Positions 44,866 to 53,337 are shown, numbered from the stretch's first letter. The stretch: DNA of 64,000 bases from an uncultured Paenibacillaceae bacterium (GCA_913056365.1 CAJXLT010000004.1:186001-250000), one strand, 5' to 3'. Made by a program: numbers and translations. Notes: generated from the sequence alone by a model not told the origin.

Positions 44866-45888
44866 ATGTCTACAGCAGGGGAGCGTCTCAGCGAAGCGGC
44901 GTTGACCGTCAATGCCCGGATTGAGTCCAACATGATGCTTCTTACGCCGGCGGCACTTGCTGTCGGTTTTTTTTATTCAGGGTCCTTGCAAGCTTATATT
45001 CTGATTGTGCCGTATGTGTTCGCCTATATTACTTTCGTCATGGCGCTTGGTTGTGGTTTATCTGACCTTGGGAGAGCCATGCGCAAACCAGGCTTAATCG
45101 CGGCTGTACTTGTGCTGGCACATGTTGTTCTCCCTGTGATTGCATTCGGCACAGGGACGCTGTTATTTGGCACTCACTCCCCTTATACGCACGGCTTGGT
45201 GCTATATACAGCGATTCCGCTCGGTGTATCATCTCTCATTTGGATTGGTATGACCGGCGGGAACTTGCCGTTCGCGCTGGCTCTGATCGTGCTCGATTCC
45301 ATGCTGAGTCCCTTGATCGTTCCTGCAACGCTGGAGCTGTTATTCGGGGCAGAGCTCGTCTTGAACGCGCGCGGGGTGTTTATTGACTTGCTGCTGATCG
45401 TTGTGCTGCCTACCTTAATCGGTGCCGCGTTGCGTGATAGGAGAAGGGCTGTTGCAGAAGCTATCCGACCTGTAGGGTTGCCCCTTTCCAAGCTGGCCTT
45501 CCTCATCGTTCTGGCATTGAATGCGGCAGCTATCGCGCCATATGTACTCGTATGGAAGGCGGATATGCCGCAGCTTCTGCCTGCTATTCTGCTGCTGATT
45601 GGTGCTGGATATGCTGGCGGAGCTCTTATGATCAGACGGAAGCTAACGCGTGATCGATCCCTTCACCAACAGGAATCGCAAGCTTCTCTCCGCTTGACGA
45701 TGGCCTACACGGTAGGCATACGCAATATTTCATTAGGCTTGGTCATCGGATTGGCTTATCTCAGTCCGCAAGCGACAGTACCGATCGTGCTGTCTATATT
45801 GCTGCAGCAGCCGGTTGCAGCGGTAGTGAAACGGATGACGGACAAGAGGAGACAGTTGGGCACTTGGGCAAAGGAGACGAGGGAATAG
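44866..45888 (+). CDS. Bile acid:sodium symporter (BASS) family transporter
   Basis: 340-residue polytopic protein with nine or ten predicted helices, resembling BASS-family carriers. Features include the early ESNMMLLTPAALAVGFF segment, TAIPLGVSSLIWIGMTGGNLPFAL and GIRNISLGLVIGLAYL, the last two being candidates for the crossover helices. ATG 44866 is 5 nt after the fumA stop; the binding site is poor. Cargo unknown: an organic acid is conceivable next to fumarase, but not shown. Confidence 0.78.
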   Translation: MSTAGERLSEAALTVNARIESNMMLLTPAALAVGFFYSGSLQAYILIVPYVFAYITFVMALGCGLSDLGRAMRKPGLIAAVLVLAHVVLPVIAFGTGTLLFGTHSPYTHGLVLYTAIPLGVSSLIWIGMTGGNLPFALALIVLDSMLSPLIVPATLELLFGAELVLNARGVFIDLLLIVVLPTLIGAALRDRRRAVAEAIRPVGLPLSKLAFLIVLALNAAAIAPYVLVWKADMPQLLPAILLLIGAGYAGGALMIRRKLTRDRSLHQQESQASLRLTMAYTVGIRNISLGLVIGLAYLSPQATVPIVLSILLQQPVAAVVKRMTDKRRQLGTWAKETRE

Positions 45889-45973
45889 CTCGATGAAGTG
45901 TATGGTCTGTTCGACGTTATCGACAGCAAGTCACCAGGCTTCTTCCAAATCCGCGACAAACGTGGGAATAAGG

Positions 45974-46093
45974 ACCTGTAGCTTCCGTTAGAATTGCAGA
46001 TGATGCGAAATGGGCGTCTAAGGGTTCGTAGTTTCCGTTAGGACGCAGTCGAAATAGGCGTCTAAGAGTTCGAGGCTGCCGTTATCGCGCAGT
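45974..46093 (+). repeat. TTCCGTTAG-type spacer repeats, three units
   Basis: Three imperfect direct units of about 45 bp, each with (C/T)TCCGTTAG or a GCCGTTA variant and GCGTCTAAG. The stretch 45889-46280 has no credible gene. Related strings occur at 51328-51513. Confidence 0.65.
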
Positions 46094-46280
46094 GCCGCAC
46101 CTCTTGGTGGGCTACTGGAAAATAGCGGCGGTTCCTTGTCCGGCTTGGCACTCGGCCACTGGCGATAGGTCTTGCTTAAGAAAGGAAGAGTGTGAGAAGA
46201 TTTTGGTAAGGTGAGGGCTACGACATATTAGGGACCGACAAAAGTGCTTGAATCTGCATCGGAGCTAATCTTCACTTTTC

Positions 46281-46355
46281 AGGGAGTTTAAGAAGGGTTT
46301 ACTAGTAGGGAGTTTAAGCAGAGTTTACCAGGGATTTTAAGTAAGGCTTAATGAA
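46281..46355 (+). promoter_or_regulatory. Tandem direct repeats upstream of phoR, degenerate Pho-box-like
   Basis: Three tandem units of 23-26 bp begin AGGGAGTTTAAG (46281, 46307, and a variant at 46330). They place TTTAAG/TTTACT/TTTAAG/TTTACC/TTTAAG/CTTAAT at 46287, 46298, 46313, 46324, 46336 and 46347, mostly 11 to 12 bp apart. They resemble PhoP repeats but match TT(A/T)ACA imperfectly. Confidence 0.5.
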
Positions 46356-46368
46356 GGAGGGAGATTCC

Positions 46369-48165
46369 GTGAGGCGCTTTCGCATCAGATTAACGCTAAT
46401 ATTGACCGTGATGATCGGTATAACTGTGATGGGAGCCGGTTTGTTCGCAGCCAATGAGTTGCGTTCCTCCTATATTCAATCCTTGGAGAATAGTCTCAAG
46501 CGAGAACTGAATCTGATATTGATGAGCTCCTTCTGGGAGGAGGGCATGGCCGCAGATGATCCGGTTACGCATTTCACAACGTTGTCACGGCAAATGAGCA
46601 CACAAACGGAATCTCGTGTCACGTTCATTCGTCAGGACGGTACTGTGTTAGGCGATTCCGATCACGATCCCGCCGATATGGACAACCATATTGCGAGAGA
46701 GGAAATCCAGGATGCGCTTCAGGAAGGGCAAGCGGGTTCGACGATTCGATACAGTAATACGGTGAAGGAGGAAATGCTGTATACGGCAGTTGCTGTCCGC
46801 CAAGACGGTGAGGTGCAAGGATTTATCAGGATGTCCAAGTCAATCGAAGATGTTCAGGCTTATGTGCGCCAGCTCTGGTCTTACTTGCTGTTCGGTCTGC
46901 TGATTCTGTTCCTCGCTGCCGCTTTGGTGAGTTATCGCATTGCTCAAGGGTTGACCCGACCGTTGGACAAAGTAATGCAGGTTGCCGGACAAATTTCCAA
47001 CTCCAATTATTTGGCCCGTGTTCCGCTCAAGAGCAAGGATGAATTCGGTAAGCTTGGTCAAGCGATTAATACGATGGCAGACAGTTTGCAAGCACAGATG
47101 AACCACATCAAGGAAAACGAAAGCCGGCTGGAAAGTGTTCTGGAGAATATGAACAGCGGTGTGTTCATGATCGATCGTACTGGAAAGATGGTGCTGATCA
47201 ACCGTTTTGCTGAGGAAATTCTCGGCTATGAAGCCAAGGAACTGTTGAACAAAACGTATACGGAAACGCACCATCATCATGAGCTTAGCGAGCTTGTTCA
47301 AGCTTGTATTACGAACCGTGCACCAGTCCGCGAGGAACTGACCTTCTACTATCCAACCGAACGGATGCTAGACATTCATCTCGTCCCGTTGTGGCATGAG
47401 GAGCAGGATTGGAGCGGTCTTGTCGTGGTCATGCATGATATTACTGCAATTCGAAGACTGGAGAAGATGCGCAGCGAATTCGTCGCCAATGTATCTCACG
47501 AGCTGAAGACTCCGATCGCAGCTGTCAAGGGATTCGCGGAAACCTTGTTGGCAGGGGCCGTGCAGGACCCGAAAACCGCCGAATCCTTCCTGCAGATCAT
47601 CTATGATGAAAGTGAACGGCTCGACCGCTTAATCGTCGATATTCTGGAGCTGTCCAAGATCGAATCGAAGCGTATCCCGTTGCAGTTCTCACCGTTGCAT
47701 CTGCAGAGCTTTGCCGACCGCATCTTCCATGTGATGAAATCACAGGCAAGCAAGAAACAGATTGATCTGGAATTAGATATAGCAGATGATGTGTACTTGG
47801 AAGCGGATGAGGATCGTCTTCGCCAAATTTTCATTAATCTTCTGTCCAATGGCATTAACTATACAGGAGCTGGAGGCAAAGTGAAGGTGAATGCAGTCTG
47901 TGTACCAGACTCGACGTCTGATCAGGAAGTTGTGCGTATCTCTATCGCAGACACGGGAATCGGTATTCCGAAGAAAGACTTGCCTAGAATTTTCGAGCGA
48001 TTTTACCGTGTAGACAAGGCAAGGTCGCGCAGTTCAGGCGGAACAGGACTCGGACTGTCGATTGTGAAGCATCTGGTCGAGCTGCATAATGGCCGTATTC
48101 ATGTAGAGAGCGAGCAAGGACTTGGTACGACGTTTGTCATCGAACTGCCTGTGCTGCAATCATGA
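46369..48165 (+). CDS. phoR: Phosphate sensor histidine kinase PhoR
   Basis: 598-residue sensor kinase. TM1 near residues 10-30, an extracytoplasmic domain to about 160, TM2, HAMP, PAS (GVFMIDRTGKMVLINRFAEEILGY), HisKA with VANVSHELKTPIAAVKGFAE (phosphorylated His) and HATPase with N box, DTGIGIPKKDLPRIFERFYRVD and GGTGLGLSIVKHLVE. Start is GTG 46369, after AAGGAGGGAG; the ATG at 46351 lies upstream of that site. It precedes phoP, the reverse of the B. subtilis phoP-phoR order, and sits in the conserved slot between mdh and polA. Confidence 0.9.
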   Translation: MRRFRIRLTLILTVMIGITVMGAGLFAANELRSSYIQSLENSLKRELNLILMSSFWEEGMAADDPVTHFTTLSRQMSTQTESRVTFIRQDGTVLGDSDHDPADMDNHIAREEIQDALQEGQAGSTIRYSNTVKEEMLYTAVAVRQDGEVQGFIRMSKSIEDVQAYVRQLWSYLLFGLLILFLAAALVSYRIAQGLTRPLDKVMQVAGQISNSNYLARVPLKSKDEFGKLGQAINTMADSLQAQMNHIKENESRLESVLENMNSGVFMIDRTGKMVLINRFAEEILGYEAKELLNKTYTETHHHHELSELVQACITNRAPVREELTFYYPTERMLDIHLVPLWHEEQDWSGLVVVMHDITAIRRLEKMRSEFVANVSHELKTPIAAVKGFAETLLAGAVQDPKTAESFLQIIYDESERLDRLIVDILELSKIESKRIPLQFSPLHLQSFADRIFHVMKSQASKKQIDLELDIADDVYLEADEDRLRQIFINLLSNGINYTGAGGKVKVNAVCVPDSTSDQEVVRISIADTGIGIPKKDLPRIFERFYRVDKARSRSSGGTGLGLSIVKHLVELHNGRIHVESEQGLGTTFVIELPVLQS

Positions 48166-48180
48166 CATTTTAACGATCGC

Positions 48181-48208
48181 TTTACAAAAAATTTACACAC
48201 TATTTACA
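48181..48208 (+). promoter_or_regulatory. PhoP box upstream of phoP
   Basis: TTTACA at 48181, 48192 and 48203, exactly 11 bp apart, 45 nt before phoP. A TATGAT at 48213-48218 could be the -10. It predicts autoregulation of phoP from its own promoter, independent of phoR. Confidence 0.8.
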
Positions 48209-48252
48209 AACATATGATAGGATGAGTTTGTCCACATTGGGGGGGATCTGGC

Positions 48253-48975
48253 TTGTCGCAGAAAATTCTAGTTATTGAGGATGAACCGACGCTGTCTAGA
48301 CTGCTGTCGTATAATTTGTCGCAGGAAGGCTACGAGGTCAAGGTAGTGGAGAATGGGGCTGACGGCTTGCAGGAAGCGGTCGACGGCGAGTATCAGCTGA
48401 TCGTGCTGGATATTATGCTGCCTGGAATGAACGGCTTAGAGGTGCTGACCAAGCTGAGGCAGAAGCAAATTCGAACACCTGTCATCATCTTAACTGCACG
48501 CAATGCGGAGGATGAGGTCGTGCAAGGTCTGAAGCATGGCGCGGATGATTACATGACGAAGCCATTCGGTGTGGCGGAGTTGCTGGCGCGAGTGGCTGCG
48601 GTATTACGGCGCTCACAGGGTGAGGCTGTGGTGGATCATCAATCAGAGTCGGAAGAGAAGGTCATTGCATTAGGGGAATTGTCGATCTATCCGGACAAGT
48701 ACGAGGTTGTGCTGCATGGTGACTCGATCCCTCTGCGTCCGAAGGAATTCGAGGTGCTGCTATACCTGGTGCAGCGTCCGGGAGTAGTGGTGACACGGGA
48801 CGACTTGATGAACATGGTGTGGGGCTTCGATTATATCGGTGGCCAGCGTACGGTAGATGTGCATGTCAGCTCGCTGCGGAAGAAGCTGGAGATGAATCAG
48901 GAAACAGTGCAGATCGACTCGATTCGCGGTGTAGGGTATAAGCTCGTCATCAAGAAGAACGGAAGACCGGCATGA
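48253..48975 (+). CDS. phoP: Response regulator PhoP (OmpR family)
   Basis: 240-residue OmpR/PhoB regulator. Receiver: KILVIEDEPTL (acidic pair), LIVLDIMLPGMNGLEVL with phospho-acceptor Asp, TARNAEDEVVQGLKHGADDYMTKPF. C-terminal winged helix: LRPKEFEVLLYLVQRPGVVVTRDDLMNMVWG and RTVDVHVSSLRKKL. Start is TTG 48253 with a G-rich GGGGGGGATC site. Neighbouring phoR and a PhoP-type box support the name. It faces the AraC gene. Confidence 0.9.
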   Translation: MSQKILVIEDEPTLSRLLSYNLSQEGYEVKVVENGADGLQEAVDGEYQLIVLDIMLPGMNGLEVLTKLRQKQIRTPVIILTARNAEDEVVQGLKHGADDYMTKPFGVAELLARVAAVLRRSQGEAVVDHQSESEEKVIALGELSIYPDKYEVVLHGDSIPLRPKEFEVLLYLVQRPGVVVTRDDLMNMVWGFDYIGGQRTVDVHVSSLRKKLEMNQETVQIDSIRGVGYKLVIKKNGRPA

Positions 48976-48993
48976 GGAATGGAGCCGGCCACA

Positions 48994-49881
48994 TTAGGTT
49001 GTGTCTTCTTGAACGGGGTTCTGCCAAGCCTTCATTTTTTTGCGGTATTCATTAGGTGAACAGGCATTGAACTTGCGGAAGGTCTTGTAGAAGTGTGCCA
49101 TATTCGGCATACCGATCAGCTCGCCGACATAGGACACGCTATGATCTTGGGTAAGCAGAATACGCTCTGCGTGCTTAATCTTGCGGAAGTTCACATAATC
49201 CGTGAAGGACATGCCCATGACGCGCTTGAAGTATTTCACGAAATAATAGTAGCTCATATTGATCATGCGGCAGCTTTCCTCTACCTGCACTTTGCTGTCA
49301 ATGTGGCTTTCAATATAATCCAATATCGGCTTCAGCCGCTTCATATCCGGAGTGCTCACTGTCATGAGCACTTTATTGCTGTCATGGCGCAACAGCAGCA
49401 GGAAGATGCGCTGCACCTCCATCATGATCGCAATTTCGTAGCCGTCCTGCTTCCGACTCTGTTCATCGTGAATGCGCAGCGCGCAGTCGAACAGCTGACT
49501 GCGAACGTGGGGCTGCTCCTGCACAATGTAGTTCAAGCTGCTGAACGGAAGCGAAGTGTCAGCGAAATGACGGATATATGGCATGGCGGCAAAGTCGAAG
49601 AACTTAGCTGGATCGAATTGCAGGACAACATAATCAATGCCGCCGCTCGAAAGCACACGGTCTCGATGCAGCTGATTAGATCCAATTAGCAGCAAGTCGC
49701 CATCGTTAAGTATGATGGTACCGTTTTCAAAATGCACTTCGAGCGTTCCGTCCAATACGGCAATGATTTCGGTTTCCTTGTGATAATGCCACTCGAGCAT
49801 ATCATGGTTGCGGTGGATCGGTCTGAGCACGCGCATGCTGAGCAGCGGGTTTTCGTAATCAATTTTTTCGTTTACATACAT
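48994..49881 (-). CDS. AraC family transcriptional regulator
   Basis: 295-residue regulator. N-terminal cupin (MLEWHYHKETEIIAVLDGTLEVHFENG) likely binds a small molecule; the C-terminal AraC domain has two helix-turn-helix units (VEESCRMINMSYYYFVKYFKR and HSVSYVGELIGMPNMAHFYKTFRKF). Start ATG 49879-49881 follows GTGAGGTCC. Divergent from the Gfo/Idh gene across a 140-bp region holding a perfect palindrome, so it probably controls that gene. Confidence 0.88.
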   Translation of the reverse strand: MYVNEKIDYENPLLSMRVLRPIHRNHDMLEWHYHKETEIIAVLDGTLEVHFENGTIILNDGDLLLIGSNQLHRDRVLSSGGIDYVVLQFDPAKFFDFAAMPYIRHFADTSLPFSSLNYIVQEQPHVRSQLFDCALRIHDEQSRKQDGYEIAIMMEVQRIFLLLLRHDSNKVLMTVSTPDMKRLKPILDYIESHIDSKVQVEESCRMINMSYYYFVKYFKRVMGMSFTDYVNFRKIKHAERILLTQDHSVSYVGELIGMPNMAHFYKTFRKFNACSPNEYRKKMKAWQNPVQEDTT

Positions 49882-49957
49882 GTCTAAGGACCTCACTAGA
49901 GCAAAATAACATAAAAGGTCGACCAGATTGCGGCTATCTTTTTGTCCTAAGGTTCAC

Positions 49958-49975
49958 TATACTACATGTAGTATA
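49958..49975. promoter_or_regulatory. Perfect 18-bp palindrome between araC-type gene and Gfo/Idh gene
   Basis: TATACTACATGTAGTATA is a perfect palindrome midway between the divergent starts. Another perfect palindrome, TTGATTG-A-CAATCAA, is at 49993-50007. TATACT on either strand of the first could serve as a -10 hexamer. Confidence 0.6.
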
Positions 49976-50022
49976 AAACGAACATACCCGATTTGATTGA
50001 CAATCAACCAGGAGGTAGTACA

Positions 50023-51111
50023 ATGGCTAATCAAAAATTGAGAATTGGGATTATCGGATGCGGCGGTATCGCCAACGGTAAGCATATGCCAAGCTTGAAG
50101 AAACTGGACAATGTAGAGATGGTCGCATTCTGCGATATCGTCGAGGAGCGTGCGCAGCAAGCAGCGCAGGAATATGGCGCAGCTGATGCGAAGGCATATG
50201 TAGATTATAAGGAAGTCTTGAAGGATGCGTCCATAGATGTCGTGCATATTTGTACGCCGAACAACTCGCACGCGGATATTGCGATTGAAGCATTGGAAGC
50301 TGGCAAGCATGTTAACTGTGAGAAGCCGATGGCGAAGACGGCAGCAGATGCGCGCCGTATGTATGAGGCTTCTGAGAAGTCCGACAAGCTGTTGACGATC
50401 AGCTATCAGAACCGGTTCCGTCCGGACAGCCAATATTTGAAGCAGGCTTGCGTAGACGGTGAGTTGGGTGAGATTTACTTCGCCAAAGCGCACGCCGTTC
50501 GTCGCCGTGCCGTACCGACATGGGGCGTATTCCTCGATGAAGAGAAGCAGGGCGGCGGTCCGCTGATCGATATTGGTACGCATGCGCTGGATTTGACGCT
50601 GTGGATGATGGACAATTACAAGCCGAAGATGGTTGTCGGCAAGGCTTACCACAAGCTGTCCTCCCGCGAGAATGCGGCGAATGCTTGGGGACCATGGGAC
50701 CCGAAGGAATTCACAGTTGAGGATTCTGCGTTCGGTATGATCGTAATGGAGAATGGCGCAACGATTATGCTCGAATCCAGCTGGGCGCTGAACACGCTGG
50801 AAGTTGACGAGGCGAAGTGTACACTTGCTGGTACAGAAGGCGGAGCCGACATGAAGGACGGCCTGCGCATTAACGGTGAGAAGCATGCTCGCTTGTTCAC
50901 GAACCATATCTCTACGGACACGGGCGGTGTTGCGTTCTATGATGGGGAAAAAGAGAGCGAAGCTGTAGTGGAGATGAGACAATGGGTGGACGCGATTCTT
51001 AACAACAAGAAGCCGACTGTATCACCGAAGCAGGCGCTTGTCGTTTCGGAAATTCTTGAAGCGATCTACGAATCCGACAAGACAGGTCAACCAGTATTCT
51101 TCAACAACTAA
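50023..51111 (+). CDS. Gfo/Idh/MocA family oxidoreductase
   Basis: 362-residue NAD(P)-dependent oxidoreductase, usually acting on sugars, inositols or sugar acids. The N-terminal Rossmann part has IGIIGCGGIANGKHMP and CTPNNSHADIAIEALEAGKHVNCEKPMA with the catalytic EKP Lys; the second domain includes GGPLIDIGTHALDLTLWMM with an active-site Asp/His. ATG 50023 with CCAGGAGGTAGTA upstream. Single gene, ended by a terminator, divergent from an AraC regulator. The substrate is not identifiable. Confidence 0.9.
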   Translation: MANQKLRIGIIGCGGIANGKHMPSLKKLDNVEMVAFCDIVEERAQQAAQEYGAADAKAYVDYKEVLKDASIDVVHICTPNNSHADIAIEALEAGKHVNCEKPMAKTAADARRMYEASEKSDKLLTISYQNRFRPDSQYLKQACVDGELGEIYFAKAHAVRRRAVPTWGVFLDEEKQGGGPLIDIGTHALDLTLWMMDNYKPKMVVGKAYHKLSSRENAANAWGPWDPKEFTVEDSAFGMIVMENGATIMLESSWALNTLEVDEAKCTLAGTEGGADMKDGLRINGEKHARLFTNHISTDTGGVAFYDGEKESEAVVEMRQWVDAILNNKKPTVSPKQALVVSEILEAIYESDKTGQPVFFNN

Positions 51112-51124
51112 GAACCATATCGAG

Positions 51125-51173
51125 GAGGGCATCCCTAACGATCGAAGCATCGATCGAGGGGTGCTCTTTTTTT
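51125..51173 (+). terminator. Terminator after Gfo/Idh gene
   Basis: Arms AGGGCATCCCT and AGGGGTGCTCT, with an inner GATCGA/TCGATC dyad, followed by seven T residues. Confidence 0.85.
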
Positions 51174-51327
51174 GTGATGACGCAAATGGCAGTAGCCACC
51201 GTGTGAGAAATCTGGTGCACCTCGTAACGATTAAGACACAGATACAACGGATGCCGATTGTTGCGGAACGAAATCTTAGATGACCGCGGCTATTCAGATA
51301 CCACTGATCAGATATGGTAATTCTCGC

Positions 51328-51513
51328 TTACGGAAATGAGCGACGCTATTTGCCCGTTTCTAGACCATTTTGGATTCTAACGGAAGTCAGAGACGCTTAC
51401 GGATCAAAATCAATGTCATTTCAACTATTTCATAGCGCTAAAGGTCGCACATTTCCGTTATAGTTCATTTTCCCGCAAAATTTGCTTCTTAGAGTCTCCT
51501 ATTTCCGTTAGAG
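51328..51513 (+). repeat. TTCCGTTA-type spacer repeats
   Basis: Several copies of (A/T)TTCCGTTA or the reverse TAACGGAA recur between 51328 and 51513, spaced about 40-70 nt and embedded in loosely similar text (GACGCTTACGG, CTAACGGAAGTC). No gene is evident. They resemble the repeats at 45974-46093. Confidence 0.5.
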
Positions 51514-51516
51514 CTT

Positions 51517-51680
51517 GAAGCTGAAAAGGGGCAGCATTCCGGAAGCGCGCGAAGCTGGAAAAGGGCAGCATTCCGGAAGCGCGCGAAGCTGGAAAAGGGC
51601 AGCATTCCGGAAGCGCGCAATTGTCAGTAGCGCAGCATTACCGGAAGTGCGCAAAGCTGTCAATAGGGCGGCATACCGCA
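51517..51680 (+). repeat. 34-bp tandem repeat, three good copies plus decay
   Basis: A unit close to GAAAAGGGCAGCATTCCGGA followed by AGCGCGCGAAGCTG (34 bp) occurs three times from 51523 to about 51625, then as two decayed copies to about 51680. The first unit has one extra G. The reading frame across it is biased and repetitive, but I do not consider it a gene. It lies upstream of the sigma factor gene. Confidence 0.8.
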
Positions 51681-51791
51681 ATAGTGTGAGGTCGGCGTCA
51701 GAGGTCAGTGCATTCGCGATAGCAACTATTTCTCACAAGAAAAAGGGAACTTCCTGGCAGCTTCATTGTCTAATAGGGTGGAGGTGCGCAG

Positions 51792-52340
51792 ATGGAACCA
51801 GAATATCTTAAGCATGCACAATCGCTAGGCAACGCAGAATTGTACGAGCTTATGACGATGTATGGCAATGATGTCCTGCGCTATGCTTATGCGATCACGG
51901 GGAAGGAAGAGCTGGCGAAGGATATTGCTCAAGAGGTGTTCATCAAGGCTCATCTTCATATTCATACGTTCAGAGGTCAGTCATCATTCAAAACTTGGCT
52001 ATTCGCGATTACACGAAATCAAGCGTTCAATGAACTGCGCTCAAGCTACTTACGCAAGGTGCTGCTCTTCGATACCGTTCGAAACAAGGAGAAGGCACGA
52101 TCAGCTGAGGCCGATTGGGAAAGCGAGCAATCGGTGGCTTACCTTCGGAATGTCATTATGGGGCTGTCCCGCAAATTACGCGAGGTGCTCGTGCTCGATC
52201 TGGAACAAGAACTTACGATTAAAGAAATGGCGAAATTGTTGGAGGTTTCTGAGGGAACTGTCAAATCAAGATTGCATCGCGCTCGCCGGGAAGTCGAGAG
52301 AAAGTGGAGGTGCTGGGAACATGAATCATTCGAGGTCTGA
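51792..52340 (+). CDS. ECF-type RNA polymerase sigma factor
   Basis: 182-residue sigma-70 family factor of the extracytoplasmic function group. Region 2 includes ELYELMTMYGNDVLRYAYAITGKEELAKDIAQEVFIKAHLHIHTFRG; region 4 has LSRKLREVLVLDLEQELTIKEMAKLLEVSEGTVKSRLHRARREV. ATG with GTGGAGGTG upstream. The 3' end overlaps the next gene by 20 nt, so the pair is coupled. Its promoter target was not found. Confidence 0.9.
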   Translation: MEPEYLKHAQSLGNAELYELMTMYGNDVLRYAYAITGKEELAKDIAQEVFIKAHLHIHTFRGQSSFKTWLFAITRNQAFNELRSSYLRKVLLFDTVRNKEKARSAEADWESEQSVAYLRNVIMGLSRKLREVLVLDLEQELTIKEMAKLLEVSEGTVKSRLHRARREVERKWRCWEHESFEV

Positions 52341-53262
52341 TTGGTATGCGGAAATCAAGGGCAACTTGATGTCGAATATGCACTTTGATGAGCCAATGAA
52401 AGCGCGGGTTCTTGATCGGGTTAGACAGCAGTCAGTCAGAAAGTCTACTTTCAACAAGCGAATTCGAAGTATAATCACTATTTGTTCAGTACTGGTGCTA
52501 ATCGGGATCTATGCAGGGCTTGGAAACTGGCCGCAACAGCATGGGCAGCCGGGTATGTGGGGAGCCGCAAAGGGAATTTCGCTCTCGTATCAATCATTGG
52601 AGAGTGTCGAGCAATCGGAACAAGTGAGTATTATCGAAGTAAGCCGCTCCATTATGCAGCGCGTTCCCTTGTCAAGCGTGGAGGTCATAAGGGAATATGA
52701 CTTTGTAGGTGTTGGTCGGTACTTCACTTATAAGCGGTTGCATGAAGATTCTCCACAATATGATGGACTGATCTTGGAGGAGGTTGTCGATACGAATCCA
52801 GAGATGTTGTGGGAATATGGATATGGCGGTCTAACTGAGGCTGAGCTGACTAGAAGCGAGGCGTTCGGCGAGTTCGACTATCGCTTGGCTGGGAAGTGCG
52901 GTCCGAGAATTTACTGTACCAGATGGTTCAGTCTGGACGACGGGCGGATCATCAGTGAATTGCAGCTGAATTCTCCTGCTTACGAGCACGATCTTGACGG
53001 TGATGGCGTCAAGGAAGTTGTGCTAGTCGGTACGTCGTATTTTCGCGAGAGGATTTATGTGCTGAAGAAGCACAACGATCAGATCGCGTACGTAGATCTC
53101 AATGAAACACTTCAGATCCAACCACCTGACAAAATCATATATGATCACAACAACCAGCTCTTCCAGGTTTGGGAGGATGAGGAACTTCGGCACATATACC
53201 GATACGCAGAAGGAGAAGACACGCTGCTGCCGCTTCTCAGATCGAATGCGAATCAGCAATAG
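52321..53262 (+). CDS. Putative membrane anti-sigma factor
   Basis: 313 residues, starting MNHSRSDWYAEIKGN. An N-terminal cytoplasmic stretch of about 45 residues, one TM helix (SIITICSVLVLIGIYAGLG), and an external domain with the DLDGDGVKEVVLVG motif (EF-hand/FG-GAP-like, possibly calcium binding). ATG 52321 with GTGGAGGTGCTG upstream. Inferred to sequester the overlapping sigma factor; the N-terminus does not show the classical zinc anti-sigma motif. No other function is recognisable. Confidence 0.72.
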   Translation: MNHSRSDWYAEIKGNLMSNMHFDEPMKARVLDRVRQQSVRKSTFNKRIRSIITICSVLVLIGIYAGLGNWPQQHGQPGMWGAAKGISLSYQSLESVEQSEQVSIIEVSRSIMQRVPLSSVEVIREYDFVGVGRYFTYKRLHEDSPQYDGLILEEVVDTNPEMLWEYGYGGLTEAELTRSEAFGEFDYRLAGKCGPRIYCTRWFSLDDGRIISELQLNSPAYEHDLDGDGVKEVVLVGTSYFRERIYVLKKHNDQIAYVDLNETLQIQPPDKIIYDHNNQLFQVWEDEELRHIYRYAEGEDTLLPLLRSNANQQ

Positions 53263-53309
53263 GACTCCCCCAGTCACGCGCCAACAACAATTGTAAAGGT
53301 TCAACCCTG

Positions 53310-53337
53310 TTGCTTTGTTGTTCATTTGTGTTAGAAT
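53310..53337 (+). promoter_or_regulatory. Possible sigma-A promoter of orphan pstB
   Basis: TTGCTT (53310-53315) and TAGAAT (53332-53337), 16-bp spacer, 64 nt before pstB. No Pho-type repeat is visible here, in contrast to the other Pho genes. Confidence 0.35.

Noticed and set aside
49957-50982. Long minus-strand frame of 341 codons opposite the Gfo/Idh gene
   Set aside because: It mirrors a gene with complete Gfo/Idh motifs, and its product resembles no known protein.
51515-51811. 98-codon frame across the 34-bp tandem repeat
   Set aside because: Its product is a repetitive basic chain made by the DNA repeat. It lacks a binding site and runs into the start of the sigma factor gene.
52321-53262. 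Start of the anti-sigma gene at 51862
   Set aside because: That start would overlap most of the sigma factor gene out of frame; ATG 52321 has GTGGAGGTG and gives a sensible membrane protein.
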